64,000 bases of DNA from JAABPW01 sp037132275. Lineage in GTDB: Bacteria; Verrucomicrobiota; Kiritimatiellia; CAIKKV01; CAITUY01. The DNA lies in assembly GCA_037132275.1 (NCBI GenBank), contig JBAXPK010000007.1, positions 1-64,000 on the forward strand. Reading direction: 5' to 3'. The translations under genes were made by a program, and so were the position numbers. Under the pieces are notes generated by a model, which did not search any database, had not been told where the DNA came from, and worked only from the letters and a program-made list of their open reading frames with translations. This document shows positions 34,831-44,682 of this stretch, piece after piece (within the stretch, counting starts at the first letter, position 1; the number at the start of each line of letters is the position of its first letter).

Positions 34831-35466
34831 ATGCATACAGGCGCCTCAAGGTGGCGGCAGGGAATGGCTGCGGTCTGCTTGACCGGCCTCATGGCCGGTT
34901 GTGCTACAACGGGAACCACCGTCGTCTCGAAAACCGAGGGAGGGCGTGTTGCGGAGGGGCAACGCCTCCTTGTGGTATCGCAACTGGCCTCGCTGGACGA
35001 AGCCTGGGCCGGGGCTTTCGCGAAGGCTATCGTTTCCGAACTCAGGAAGGTCGGCTCGCCAGCCCAGATTCAAAGTCGATCCCCCCTGGCACTGCAGAGC
35101 GACAAGGTCCGGTATGCGGATCAGATTGCGGAGTTCAAGCCGGATCTGGTTCTGGTCATCGAACCCGGCGATGGAATGGTTGACGCCCGGGGGAGAAGTT
35201 TCAAGCGAACGTTTGAGGCTGGAGTATTCCGGAATTATGCCGAACGGGGCCGTCGTGATTTGTCCTGGCGAGGCAAGATCGTGCTTGAGCCGGCGGGGGC
35301 GTTTGTCACGGCCGATGACATGCCCGCCTTGGCCCGGGATTTGGTGGCCAGGATGATGGCTGACGGAGTGCTTCCGAAACCGAGACGAATCGTTATTATT
35401 TCGACCCCGGTGACTTCAAAGGCGACTGCCGTGCGCCCTGAATCCACGAGAGGCTTTGGTCGTTAA
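34831..35466 (+). CDS. Lipoprotein of unknown function
   Basis: 211 aa from ATG 34831; lipobox LMAGC at about residue 25. The mature part has an alpha/beta pattern with LLVVSQLASLDEAWAGAFAKAIVSEL and PDLVLVIEPGDG, resembling small lipoproteins that monitor or assemble outer-membrane components. Its position ties it to the preceding beta-barrel gene. No confident family assignment. Confidence 0.65.
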   Translation: MHTGASRWRQGMAAVCLTGLMAGCATTGTTVVSKTEGGRVAEGQRLLVVSQLASLDEAWAGAFAKAIVSELRKVGSPAQIQSRSPLALQSDKVRYADQIAEFKPDLVLVIEPGDGMVDARGRSFKRTFEAGVFRNYAERGRRDLSWRGKIVLEPAGAFVTADDMPALARDLVARMMADGVLPKPRRIVIISTPVTSKATAVRPESTRGFGR

Positions 35467-35638
35467 GCTGATTCAGAAGTAACACCCTGCTAATTGTTTT
35501 CAAATCCAGCATTCGTTTACTCTGTCCGCAGTGAGTCATGGAGCGCGGATCAGGGATGATGCGCGTGGCGTAATGGGTTGTGATGAGGCGTCCGGCGTTG
35601 CGTTGCGGGCGCGTGGAAATTATGGAGGATTGAACGAA

Positions 35639-36817
35639 GTGAACAATCGTGACCGAATACATCAACATCGCCTATCCACCGCCGTCGTGTGTGTCGGCCT
35701 TGCCATGGGATTGACGTTTTGCTCTTCCTGCAGCACTCCACCAGCGGCGGACGATGGGATTGTAGGTATTATCTACAACGCAGCGGTTCGTCCCGACACC
35801 GGACATATGGTCGGGAAACCCATGGTGACGCAACCGACTCCGGCAGTTGCCGTGCAGGGTACGGTCACCCCGGATTCTCCGGTGACGACCAGTTCCCCGG
35901 CAAGCGGGTCCTCGACGAATAGCTCGCTCGAAGGACAATATTGCTACCGAATATCCCCCGGGGATGTGCTTGCCATTTCCTATTTTGCGCACCCCTTGAT
36001 CGACCTGAAAGAATACCTGATCGACAGCCAGGACGTCCTGACGATTACGGTGGCCGGGCAGGATGCCCGCACGGCGGATGTGGTGGTGCGGCCCGACGGA
36101 AATATTTCCTTCTATCTGATCGGCGACGTATCCGCGCGGGGCCTGTCTGTGTCCCAGGTGCGTGAAGAGATCACCAAGCGGATGGCCAAGTTCATGCCGG
36201 CGGCTGAAGTCACGGTTATGCTCAAGGTGGCCAATGCCCTTACCAGTGAATTTCTCAACACGCTCAGGAGTAATACAGACTTGGGCGCGACGCGCATTAT
36301 ACAGGTTCGGTCGGATGGCACGGTGACCTTTCCGTTGGTCGGAGAAGTCCGCGCCATGGGGAAAACCCTCCCCGAACTATCTCGAGAGGTTGAAAAGAAG
36401 TACGACCTGTTGTTCAGGCGAGGCATTTCGGTGAGCCTGAACCTGAATTCCAGTTCGGTCGGGAACATCGCCGTCCTGGGAGAGGTGCAGAATCCAGGAC
36501 GTTACACGATCAGCAGCCCGGTCAGCCCGTTCTTCGCCTTGGCCATGGCGGGTGGCGCCAAGGAAACCGGCAGGAAATCGCAGGTCGTGGTTGTGAGCCG
36601 CCGTCCGGATGGCAAGGTGGGTTGGACGGTGGTCAATCTTGATATTGACTCCGGCCAGCCGCTCGGCCCGGAAATCGCCCTCGCTCCCCAGGACATGCTG
36701 TTGGTGCCCAAGACCGGGGTATACAGCCTGAATCTATTTGTGGAACAGTATATTCGCAGGATGATGCCAGTGAACACAAGCATGGGCTTCGGCTACAATC
36801 TAAACCATGTATTCTAG
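35639..36817 (+). CDS. Wza-like polysaccharide export lipoprotein
   Basis: 392 aa. GTG 35639 is chosen because GGAGG lies 9 nt upstream and it yields a lipoprotein signal with lipobox SSC; the frame is open from 35531. The Poly_export domain (about 100-200) has YRISPGDVLAISY and VVRPDGNISFYLIGDV, followed by SLBB-type domains with VRSDGTVTFPLVGEV and VLGEVQNPGRYTI. Forms the outer-membrane channel for exopolysaccharide. It opens the biosynthetic locus and pairs with the Wzc-like gene 9 nt downstream. Confidence 0.9.
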   Translation: MNNRDRIHQHRLSTAVVCVGLAMGLTFCSSCSTPPAADDGIVGIIYNAAVRPDTGHMVGKPMVTQPTPAVAVQGTVTPDSPVTTSSPASGSSTNSSLEGQYCYRISPGDVLAISYFAHPLIDLKEYLIDSQDVLTITVAGQDARTADVVVRPDGNISFYLIGDVSARGLSVSQVREEITKRMAKFMPAAEVTVMLKVANALTSEFLNTLRSNTDLGATRIIQVRSDGTVTFPLVGEVRAMGKTLPELSREVEKKYDLLFRRGISVSLNLNSSSVGNIAVLGEVQNPGRYTISSPVSPFFALAMAGGAKETGRKSQVVVVSRRPDGKVGWTVVNLDIDSGQPLGPEIALAPQDMLLVPKTGVYSLNLFVEQYIRRMMPVNTSMGFGYNLNHVF

Positions 36818-36826
36818 GAGAATCTC

Positions 36827-38890
36827 GTGACGTCGTATAATGATCTTATAAAAAGTTCGCTCCGTTTGTTGATCTATCACCGGCAGCGGATCTGGTGGAT
36901 TACCACCCGTATCCTTGTGGTGACCGTTGTGATTACCGCCTTCTGCCTGGCGTTTCGCCCCCGGTATGTGGCCCGAACCACGATTACCATCCTTCCAACA
37001 CGCAGTGAGATCGGGTATGCGAGTCAGAGCGGTAACTGGGCCTCCAGCCCCGCGACCTTGCTCGGCAAAACTTATGAGGAAACCCTGTCCAGCCTGACCC
37101 TCGCGCAGGATGTGGCGCGCACGTTGCTGGAGCGGGATCGGGCGGAATATAACAACGGCGGTCCGTTGGGCCATATGCGCCGTCAACTGATCGGACCGGC
37201 CTTTGGTTTCTTCAACAAGGTGCTGGCGTTGCTGAATACCGGACGATGGGAGACCCAGGATCCCGCAGTAGCATTGGGCCAAGCCATCCAGTATCGCACC
37301 GACGTCAAGAATTTGCAGGGCTCGTATGTCTATGAGATTGCCGTCACCTGGGAGAATCCCAAGATCGCGGCGACCATGGCGAACCTGATCGCGGAACGCA
37401 ACGTGGCCTTGACCTTGAAAGCCAACCAGGAAGAGATGCGAACCACCCGCGAGTTCATTGAGAAGCGGATTGTCGAGACCAAGAGCGAACTGACGGACGT
37501 GGATAAGAAGATCAGGGATTACCGCGTCAGTGAGAAGCTCTACGCCGCCTCAACGGACTTGGATCTTAGCCTCCAGGAACAGTCGCAATACCAACGGGAA
37601 CTTACGGCCATCCAGGTTAATCGGGCTCAATTGGACACCAAGATCGATGCGCTCAAGGCCTACCAGACACCGGTGGCCATGGTGGCGATCGAGTCGGAAC
37701 GGGCCGAACTGAAAACGCGGGAAACCGCAATCCAAAAGGCCATTGATGCGCAAATGGCAAAATTGGACAAGTTGCCTGCCAAGGAGGCCGGGCTGTTGGA
37801 CTTGTACCGGACCCGGTTGACCACGGAACGTGCCCTGGCCGCGCTGCAGGATCGGCTGCTTGACACCAAGGTATCGGAAGCGGCGCAACTCAGTACCGCG
37901 CGGGTGATTGACAAAGCCATCATACCCCTCTATCCCGAGGGACCGCTTATGCTCAAGAATATCCTGGCCGCGATCATTGTCGGCCTGCTCTTATCCGCAG
38001 GCTTTGTCTTGATGATGGAGGCGTGGCGTCCCGGGCTGAGAAGCCGCGAAGACCTTGGCGTTGAAAGCGATACCCTGCTTGGACTCGTCCCCTTTGTCAC
38101 TCCGAATGACCGTGATGCGATAGGACACGGCGATCCCGACGAGGAGAAACAGGGCGGGGGCCTGCCAGAATTCTTTCGCAGTTTGGTGTATGGGCGCCAC
38201 GGCACCGTGGAGCACCGCCGCATCGCCAAGCGGCACCTGGAGCACCTGTTGCTTCGCCTAACGGATGGCTCCGTCGTCCCGCTACCGCGTATTTGCATGT
38301 TTGTGAGCCTTAACGGTGGCGAGGGGAAGACTTACCTCATTGAGCAACTTGCCAAACTCGCCAGGGAGGCGGGGCTTAAAATCCTGCTTATTGACGCAAA
38401 CTTCGGAGCCCCCGGGTTATGTCAACTATTTGGCCGTCCGCCTGCAGCCGGGTTGGCGGAGGTGCTGTCCTGTGCCGCCGAGGTTAAGGACGTGGTGGTA
38501 TCCGTCAGTCCAGGTGTGGATATGATCGGCGCCGGTCTTATGAGAATTAATTCACAGGCAAAATGGGCGGTGGAGGCCACCCGCGTGGCGATGGCTGGAC
38601 TGGGGGCGGGTTATGACCTCATCCTGGTTGATTCCGGGGCATTGCGCAGTGATCCTTCAGTAACCCGCTTGCTTCCCCTGATGACGGATGTCCTGTGCGT
38701 CATGGATGCGAAAACATCACGACGTAACGATGCGGTGGAGGTGCGGCAGCGTCTTGATGGCGCCAAAGTCAAAGTCAGGTTCATTTTGAACAAGAAAATA
38801 TACTCGGGCGATTATCTCTTCGAGGCCGGAACAAATGGGCACGTAGCGTCGGAAAGTGCGGCCAGACCGCTGGCGCGAAGCCGTGTGTAA
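36827..38890 (+). CDS. Wzc/Wzz-type chain-length and export protein with ATPase domain
   Basis: 687 aa, GTG start after AGGAGAATC. Membrane helices near residues 22-44 and 375-397 flank a periplasmic coiled coil, as in Wzz. The cytoplasmic C-terminus carries a BY-kinase-like P-loop SLNGGEGKT, Walker A' LLIDANFGAPG and Walker B DLILVDSG. No C-terminal tyrosine cluster is present (the end is SAARPLARSRV), so classical autophosphorylation control of chain length appears absent or altered. Works with the Wza-like channel. Confidence 0.88.
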   Translation: MTSYNDLIKSSLRLLIYHRQRIWWITTRILVVTVVITAFCLAFRPRYVARTTITILPTRSEIGYASQSGNWASSPATLLGKTYEETLSSLTLAQDVARTLLERDRAEYNNGGPLGHMRRQLIGPAFGFFNKVLALLNTGRWETQDPAVALGQAIQYRTDVKNLQGSYVYEIAVTWENPKIAATMANLIAERNVALTLKANQEEMRTTREFIEKRIVETKSELTDVDKKIRDYRVSEKLYAASTDLDLSLQEQSQYQRELTAIQVNRAQLDTKIDALKAYQTPVAMVAIESERAELKTRETAIQKAIDAQMAKLDKLPAKEAGLLDLYRTRLTTERALAALQDRLLDTKVSEAAQLSTARVIDKAIIPLYPEGPLMLKNILAAIIVGLLLSAGFVLMMEAWRPGLRSREDLGVESDTLLGLVPFVTPNDRDAIGHGDPDEEKQGGGLPEFFRSLVYGRHGTVEHRRIAKRHLEHLLLRLTDGSVVPLPRICMFVSLNGGEGKTYLIEQLAKLAREAGLKILLIDANFGAPGLCQLFGRPPAAGLAEVLSCAAEVKDVVVSVSPGVDMIGAGLMRINSQAKWAVEATRVAMAGLGAGYDLILVDSGALRSDPSVTRLLPLMTDVLCVMDAKTSRRNDAVEVRQRLDGAKVKVRFILNKKIYSGDYLFEAGTNGHVASESAARPLARSRV

Positions 38891-38904
38891 GGAGCGTCGC
38901 CGGG

Positions 38905-40290
38905 ATGGGGGCGATCTTTAAAAACGGAGCCACGAGCGCCCGCATGGCGGCTTGGGCATGGTGGGTGTTGTTATGGATCGCCATAACAGGGGTGACCCTG
39001 TTTGTGGATACAATGCCGGGATGGACCCGTTTGTATCTGTTGACGGCGTTCGGGTTGGGAAGCGGTTTGATCCTGGTGCGGTTACGGCCCCGTAAGATCC
39101 CTGTCCTGAACTACCACAGTGTGTCTGCGGATCCGGAGTGGTTACAGATTGGAGACCGTGTGTCGCTCACGCCGACCGCCTTTGAGCGCCAACTGGCGTA
39201 TCTGGCACGGCAGGGATACCAGAGTTTGTTTGTCAGCGAGGTGCATACCCTTCTGGCCGGGTGCCATAATCCGGAATCGCAGGTCAAGCATGTGGCGCTG
39301 ACGTTCGATGATGGCTATGCGGATAATTGGATCGCTGCTTTTCCTTTGCTCAGGAAATATGGCATCAAGGCAACGATATTTGTCAGCACCGGTTTTATTG
39401 CCGATGCGGATCGGTGTCGGCCGACCATCGGGGAAGCGATCCCGGATGCCTTGGACTGGAGCGGGTATCTGACGTGGCCCGAATTGCGTGCCATGCAGAC
39501 CAGCGGCCTGGTAGAGATCCAGTCGCACGGCGGTTCGCATTCGCGTGTGTTTTCGGGGCCGGAATTGCAGGGCTTTGTCGGGCCGGGCAAGCCGAATCTG
39601 TGGTTGCTTTGGAATAACCGCCCTGAAACCCGGAAGGGATGGTGGCGAGAGTTGGAGGATGACCGTTCATTGTGGGGTCATCCGGTATTCCGGCAGGCGC
39701 CCGCGCTGGCCCACCGGGCCTATCATCCTGACCCGGACGCAGTGGCAAGCCTGATGTCATGGGCGGGGGGTGCCGGAAGGGCTGTCTTTGCCGGGTCGGA
39801 TTGGGAACGCTGCTTGTTTGAGGAGTGGCGTCGTGAGCGTCATGTGCATGGCGCCCCGGGGAGCCGTGAGGGCCGCGAGGAATATGAGCGGCGCGTTGAG
39901 GAAGACCTGGGTGAATCCAGGAAAATATTGGAGCGGGAACTGGGGGTGATGGTGGATGTGTTGTGCTGGCCGGAAAACTGTTTCTCTGAAGAAGGCGAGC
40001 AAATGGCGCGCCGCATGGGTTATCTGGCCACGGTTTCCAATCGGCACAGGAGCCGGAATGTTGTGGGAGAAGCGCCGGAATCCATTGTACGTGTGTTCAT
40101 TGGAGGCCGGGCGGCGGGAGTGAAGTCCCCGTTATTGGACTACGTGGCGTTCATCCTGGAGCTCAAGGTGTTTGAGGGTTGGTACAATTGGTATCCGGTG
40201 CTGGCGGTAATGCACTTAGCCAGGAAGGTTATGTTCACTGCCAGAAGGGTGTGTTCATGTCGCAGGGATTACTTGTCAATTTGGTCCTGA
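38905..40290 (+). CDS. Membrane-anchored polysaccharide deacetylase
   Basis: 461 aa. Two N-terminal hydrophobic segments (14-33 and 40-56), then the NodB-homology domain: TFDDGYADN (about 133-141) with the metal-binding Asp pair, and QSHGGSHSRVF for the H-x3-H metal motif. A long insert follows. Likely removes N-acetyl groups from the exopolysaccharide or its lipid-linked precursor. The end overlaps the next gene by 34 nt. Confidence 0.87.
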   Translation: MGAIFKNGATSARMAAWAWWVLLWIAITGVTLFVDTMPGWTRLYLLTAFGLGSGLILVRLRPRKIPVLNYHSVSADPEWLQIGDRVSLTPTAFERQLAYLARQGYQSLFVSEVHTLLAGCHNPESQVKHVALTFDDGYADNWIAAFPLLRKYGIKATIFVSTGFIADADRCRPTIGEAIPDALDWSGYLTWPELRAMQTSGLVEIQSHGGSHSRVFSGPELQGFVGPGKPNLWLLWNNRPETRKGWWRELEDDRSLWGHPVFRQAPALAHRAYHPDPDAVASLMSWAGGAGRAVFAGSDWERCLFEEWRRERHVHGAPGSREGREEYERRVEEDLGESRKILERELGVMVDVLCWPENCFSEEGEQMARRMGYLATVSNRHRSRNVVGEAPESIVRVFIGGRAAGVKSPLLDYVAFILELKVFEGWYNWYPVLAVMHLARKVMFTARRVCSCRRDYLSIWS

Positions 40291-41672
40291 TGGTCGGGGT
40301 GGTGGCGTTCGCGCTGTTGACCTGCCTTGCGCCGTCCATGGCCGTGGTGGCGGGGATGGCTTCCATCGTGTTTGCCGCTACAGTGCGGTGGCCGGACTAT
40401 GTCCCCAAGTGGGGCTTTTATGCCATCGTGGGCCTTGTTCCGTTAAGTGCGATTGGCGGGCATTTGCCTATCCCTGTTGTCAATTCTCTGACAAAACTGA
40501 TGTTTCTGCTGGCGTTCGGATGGTTGCTGATAGGCGGCATTCTAGGCAACCGGCGTTTTGTAGTCGGGCCGCAAGGCCTGGCCGCGATGGCATTCGCCGG
40601 GACGTCGGTACTGGCCTATATATATTGTGAAAAGACGGAGGCTACCTTTCCCGTCCTGATGCGTTTTCTCAATCACGTGCTTCTGTTCCTTCTCGCGGTT
40701 AACGTGCTCAAGACGAAGCGCGATATCGCCATCCTTTTTGGTGTTATCGTGATCACGTGCCTGGTTTCGGCGGTAGGGGGCATCCTGAGTCCGAACCTGT
40801 GGAGTCATGAGCATGGCACGGCCGGGGAGCGCCTCGCGGGCTGGACGCTCCAGGATGATGCGCCTACGTTTGGGTTCTTCCTGTTGATGGGTATTTTGAT
40901 CAGTTTCTATTATCTCCTGGTGACACGGTTGGCCTGGTTGCGGGTCGCACTGCTGCCGGTGATTGGTATTTTGGTTTATGCCATGGTCTCCACTTATGCG
41001 CGGAGTACCTTTATCGTTCTTGTGGCGGCCGTGGGATTCACTCTTTTCAAGTTGAGAAAACGCATACCAGTGGTGTTCGCCCTGCTTTGCCTGTGCGTGA
41101 TCACCCTGGCTGTGGCACCGCTGATTCCCCGCGCCTTCTATTCGCGGATCACGTCGATTGGGCGCCAGTTCGACAGTGAGGGTCGGAGGGATCCCACGGT
41201 TCAATGGCGCATTGATAGCGCCCGCATCGGATTTGATATGTTCATGCAAAGCCCCCTGATGGGGCGGGGCCCTGGAAACTTTCCCGAAGAGTATCTATCC
41301 CGGGAGTTCCGATACGACCGGGCCTATCGTCCGAAAAGCGTGGTCGGCAACACCTATGTATCGGTGCTTTATCAAGTCGGTTTCCTCGGGTTTGCGATAC
41401 TAACCTTGCTCATGTTCATGGCATGGCGGGATCTGCGGGCCGTGAAAGCGTCTTATACAGTTGAGGGCGCAGGCGTCTGGCCGCCCGCCTTTTTAAACGA
41501 CGCGGCTATCCTTCTTCAGATTCTGCTGGTGGCGCTTTTGATGTTTTCCCTTTTCGGGGCCATTGAGAAGGAGAAGTACCTCTGGGCTGTTCTGGCAACA
41601 GCCGCCGTGCTGGCCCGTATAAGACGCGAGGAATTGCCCCCTGCGATTTCTGCGAAGCCGGTGGAAGGGTGA
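40257..41672 (+). CDS. O-antigen ligase / polysaccharide polymerase (Wzy_C) family protein
   Basis: 471 aa from ATG 40257 inside the end of the deacetylase gene. Ten to twelve hydrophobic helices; the Wzy_C core is seen as YARSTFIVLVAAVGF and, in the large periplasmic loop, WRIDSARIGFDMF followed by PLMGRGPGNF. Polymerises repeat units or transfers the chain. Sits in the centre of the plus-strand half of the locus. Confidence 0.85.
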   Translation: MSQGLLVNLVLMVGVVAFALLTCLAPSMAVVAGMASIVFAATVRWPDYVPKWGFYAIVGLVPLSAIGGHLPIPVVNSLTKLMFLLAFGWLLIGGILGNRRFVVGPQGLAAMAFAGTSVLAYIYCEKTEATFPVLMRFLNHVLLFLLAVNVLKTKRDIAILFGVIVITCLVSAVGGILSPNLWSHEHGTAGERLAGWTLQDDAPTFGFFLLMGILISFYYLLVTRLAWLRVALLPVIGILVYAMVSTYARSTFIVLVAAVGFTLFKLRKRIPVVFALLCLCVITLAVAPLIPRAFYSRITSIGRQFDSEGRRDPTVQWRIDSARIGFDMFMQSPLMGRGPGNFPEEYLSREFRYDRAYRPKSVVGNTYVSVLYQVGFLGFAILTLLMFMAWRDLRAVKASYTVEGAGVWPPAFLNDAAILLQILLVALLMFSLFGAIEKEKYLWAVLATAAVLARIRREELPPAISAKPVEG

Positions 41673-41679
41673 CATTACC

Positions 41680-42912
41680 ATGATGGCCCCCGGGGTGGTT
41701 CCGGAAATCACAAGTGATGCCCTGCATCGGGATTATCCCGCCCTGACGGTGGTCGAGACCCGCTGCCTGCGGGATGTTGCCTGTGGCATTTATCCCTGTT
41801 ACTTCCGGCGTCTGTCCGATCGGCTCAGGGTCGCTTCCTCGGCGGTGGCGCTTATTGCCGATATCGGCGATATCCAAATCAATCCGGCATTTCAGCCGCG
41901 TGAATACCTGCTTGGTGACAATGCCCGGCAACATTTCATTCATGGAACCGCGCGGTTGCCGCAGGCCCTGAAGGATTCCGCCAAGCGGCGGCTGCCCACC
42001 GCGCTACTCCGCCGCCTGTCGAAGGATCGGTTCTGGTATGAATCATGGGCGACGGTTGATGCCCGGGTGTTCAAGCTCAAGCCCTTCGAGCGCGTTACGC
42101 CGGAAGGCTCAGCTGATATGTTCAAGCCGGATTTCTCACTCCGCAACGCGGATGCTCTGGTCGAAGGGGTGGCCTGTCATCTGGAGCGTTTCGTCCGGGA
42201 CATGGAGGAGCATTATCCCGAGCATGATCACATCATGATGATCGGCGGCAAGGACAGCCAGCTTCTCGCCCTGATCCCCAAGCGGCGTCCGGAACGGTGG
42301 CATGTGTTCAGCGCCGCCCCGAATAGCAGTCTCGTTTTGCAATGGCTGGCGTGGAATAATGTGGAGGCGGCAGAGGTATTCAGCGACGACGGGCGGAACG
42401 TGGAGACGCAGAGCGAAACGCAACGCAAGATCGTTTGCAGCGATCTCTACTCGGATCCTCGACACATGCGCTGGCTACCGGCACTGCGCCGCATTGCCAG
42501 GAGCTTCACCTCCCGATGTTTTTTTTGGTCCGGCTCCGCCGCCGATGCGCTGCACGTCGGACACTCGTTTCATCAGCGCTATGCGTCCCGGGATCCCGTG
42601 GAATTCTTCGATATCCATCTAAAGCGCGTGCCGTGCCTCGTCGGAAACTACCATCAGGTGGTCAAGAACTTTACGGGCTGCCCGTTGCTTTGCCCTTATC
42701 AGACGGATGAAATCTGGCGCGAGGTTTACTCCCACCATGGCCCTGCGGTCATTCCCGCCGGTGTGGATCTTCGCCCCCGTATCGGCGAACGGCTGGCAGG
42801 GCGGCCCATCCGCTGGCTGGACACCAATCCCGGACCTGAGCCCTACCGGTATGAGCAGCCGTTCAATGCCCGTGAAATCTATTTAAAACGATTGAGGAGT
42901 ATTCGTTCTTAA
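41680..42912 (+). CDS. Asparagine-synthetase-like PP-loop ATPase without glutaminase domain
   Basis: 410 aa. The N-type ATP pyrophosphatase loop appears as GGKDS (about residues 189-193) in DHIMMIGGKDSQLLAL, with SAAPNSS further on. The N-terminal 120 residues are not a class II amidotransferase domain (no Cys2), so ammonia from glutamine is not used in the standard way. AsnB-like proteins in polysaccharide clusters amidate or aminate sugars or acids; that role is inference here. Confidence 0.72.
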   Translation: MMAPGVVPEITSDALHRDYPALTVVETRCLRDVACGIYPCYFRRLSDRLRVASSAVALIADIGDIQINPAFQPREYLLGDNARQHFIHGTARLPQALKDSAKRRLPTALLRRLSKDRFWYESWATVDARVFKLKPFERVTPEGSADMFKPDFSLRNADALVEGVACHLERFVRDMEEHYPEHDHIMMIGGKDSQLLALIPKRRPERWHVFSAAPNSSLVLQWLAWNNVEAAEVFSDDGRNVETQSETQRKIVCSDLYSDPRHMRWLPALRRIARSFTSRCFFWSGSAADALHVGHSFHQRYASRDPVEFFDIHLKRVPCLVGNYHQVVKNFTGCPLLCPYQTDEIWREVYSHHGPAVIPAGVDLRPRIGERLAGRPIRWLDTNPGPEPYRYEQPFNAREIYLKRLRSIRS

Positions 42913-43026
42913 TCGAATCCTGACGTTCTGCTTGTTGTCGCCTGACAGGTTGTTGGCAGGCTACAGCATGAAAAAGGTGTGACAGGCCCTGGGGGGATTG
43001 TGGCGTTTGGCGGGGGTACTCATTCG

Positions 43027-44682
43027 ATGAACCTTAAAGAAATCTGGATGGAAATAGAGGCGGTTCCGCTGTCGTCGTCCATGCATGAGGTCTTTGACCT
43101 GTTTCGCCATCACCGGGATTGGCCATTTTTACCGGTGGTGGATGAGGGCAGGCGGGTGGTCGGCGTGGTGAGGGAGCACGACATGAAGGGCCATGCCTAC
43201 GCCCAGTTCGGGCGCGATCTTGTCAAGCGGCATTTGTTAGATGAATTCCTTAAGCCTGCTCTGGTTCTGCCCGTGGGTATTACGGAGAAGGAGTTACTGG
43301 ATGCCTCGGCGCGGAACCCCAATCCCGATGGCGTTGTCTTTACTGAAGAGGGACGGTATCGGGCCGTGTTGCTGAACCGGGCCATCCTGTGCCTGTTTGA
43401 ACAACAGCATCTCGAAACCGAGGTGAGGCTGGCCCAGGCCCAGAAAATGGAGGCCATCGGCACCCTGGCGGGCGGAATCGCCCATGACCTGAACAACATC
43501 CTCACTCCGATTCTAGGATATGCGGAACTCATGAGTCTGATGCAACGGCAGGGCGAGTCCATTGACAAGGATGTGATTGACCAGATTACCGTGAGCGCTA
43601 CCCGCGCACGGGAAATCGTAAAACAGATTCTCGCCTTTAGCCGCCACCAGAAGAGCGAACGCTGTCCCGTCAGCCTGAGCCGTTCCATCAAGGAAACGAT
43701 TAGAATGATCAGTTCCTCGCTGCCGGCTACGATTGACATCGAGATCCGCCTGAATGTTGAGAATGACATTGTCCTGATGAATCCCGATGAGATGCACCGC
43801 GTCATTATGAACCTCTGTACCAACGCCTACCACGCCATGAGGGAGCGGGGCGGGCGGATGCAGATCACGCTCGACCACCACCAGGGCCCCGTGCTTGGAT
43901 GGTCCACATATACCGAACTGCTTCTGGGCGACTATCTGCGGCTGTCTGTTGCCGACACCGGAGTCGGCATCGAGCCCGATCTTCTTCCCCGCATTTTCGA
44001 GCCGTTTTTTACGACCAAGAAGCAGGGGGAAGGCACCGGCCTGGGATTGCCCATTGTGCATGGCATTGTGTCGCGTTCCAAGGGGTTGATTTCCGTCGAG
44101 AGCCGGGTTGGCAAGGGCTCCACCTTCCATCTCTATTTCCCGGTTGTGGTGGATGACTCGCACGGCGTCGGGCGGCGGTCTCCCGAAATTAACGAAGGCG
44201 AACCCAGTGAGTTGTCCCCGGTCACCTCGAGAAACCGAGTCCTTTTTGTGGATGATGAATTTGCCGTCACCCGGCTGGCGAGCATGATTCTTCCGAAATA
44301 CGGTATAGCGGTCGTGACAGAGAATGACAGCCGCAAAGCGTTGGCGACCTTTCGGGAGTGTGCCCACGACTTTGATCTGCTGGTGACCGATCAGACCATG
44401 CCGGGTCTCACGGGTGTTGATCTGGCGCGTGAAGCTCTCCTCATCCGGCCCGACCTGCCCGTGATTATGTGCACGGGTTACAGTGAAGCGGTGTCTCCTG
44501 AAGAGGCATGCGAGGCGGGTGTTTGCGAGTATGTGCTCAAACCCCCGGACTTCCAGAAAATGGCCTCATCCATCCGCAGGCAGGTGTGTCTAAGCCAACG
44601 GCGTTCAGCCCTGAGCCAGTTCTCCGCCGGGAGGGGTGTTCCTGCGCCTCTTGCAGGCGTTGGAGGTCTGGATGAGAATTGA
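43027..44682 (+). CDS. Hybrid histidine kinase with N-terminal CBS pair and receiver domain
   Basis: 551 aa from ATG 43027. A CBS-domain pair (about 1-125) with FLPVVDEGRRVVGVVRE, a HisKA dimerisation region with H153 in GGIAHDLNNILTPILGY, an ATPase domain with an N-box (VIMNLCTNAYHAM) and G-boxes DTGVGIEPD and GTGLGLP, then a receiver domain with phosphoacceptor Asp in DLLVTDQTMPG. No membrane helix: a cytoplasmic sensor, perhaps of adenosine nucleotides bound by the CBS pair. Its place inside the exopolysaccharide locus suggests control of that locus. Confidence 0.9.
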   Translation: MNLKEIWMEIEAVPLSSSMHEVFDLFRHHRDWPFLPVVDEGRRVVGVVREHDMKGHAYAQFGRDLVKRHLLDEFLKPALVLPVGITEKELLDASARNPNPDGVVFTEEGRYRAVLLNRAILCLFEQQHLETEVRLAQAQKMEAIGTLAGGIAHDLNNILTPILGYAELMSLMQRQGESIDKDVIDQITVSATRAREIVKQILAFSRHQKSERCPVSLSRSIKETIRMISSSLPATIDIEIRLNVENDIVLMNPDEMHRVIMNLCTNAYHAMRERGGRMQITLDHHQGPVLGWSTYTELLLGDYLRLSVADTGVGIEPDLLPRIFEPFFTTKKQGEGTGLGLPIVHGIVSRSKGLISVESRVGKGSTFHLYFPVVVDDSHGVGRRSPEINEGEPSELSPVTSRNRVLFVDDEFAVTRLASMILPKYGIAVVTENDSRKALATFRECAHDFDLLVTDQTMPGLTGVDLAREALLIRPDLPVIMCTGYSEAVSPEEACEAGVCEYVLKPPDFQKMASSIRRQVCLSQRRSALSQFSAGRGVPAPLAGVGGLDEN

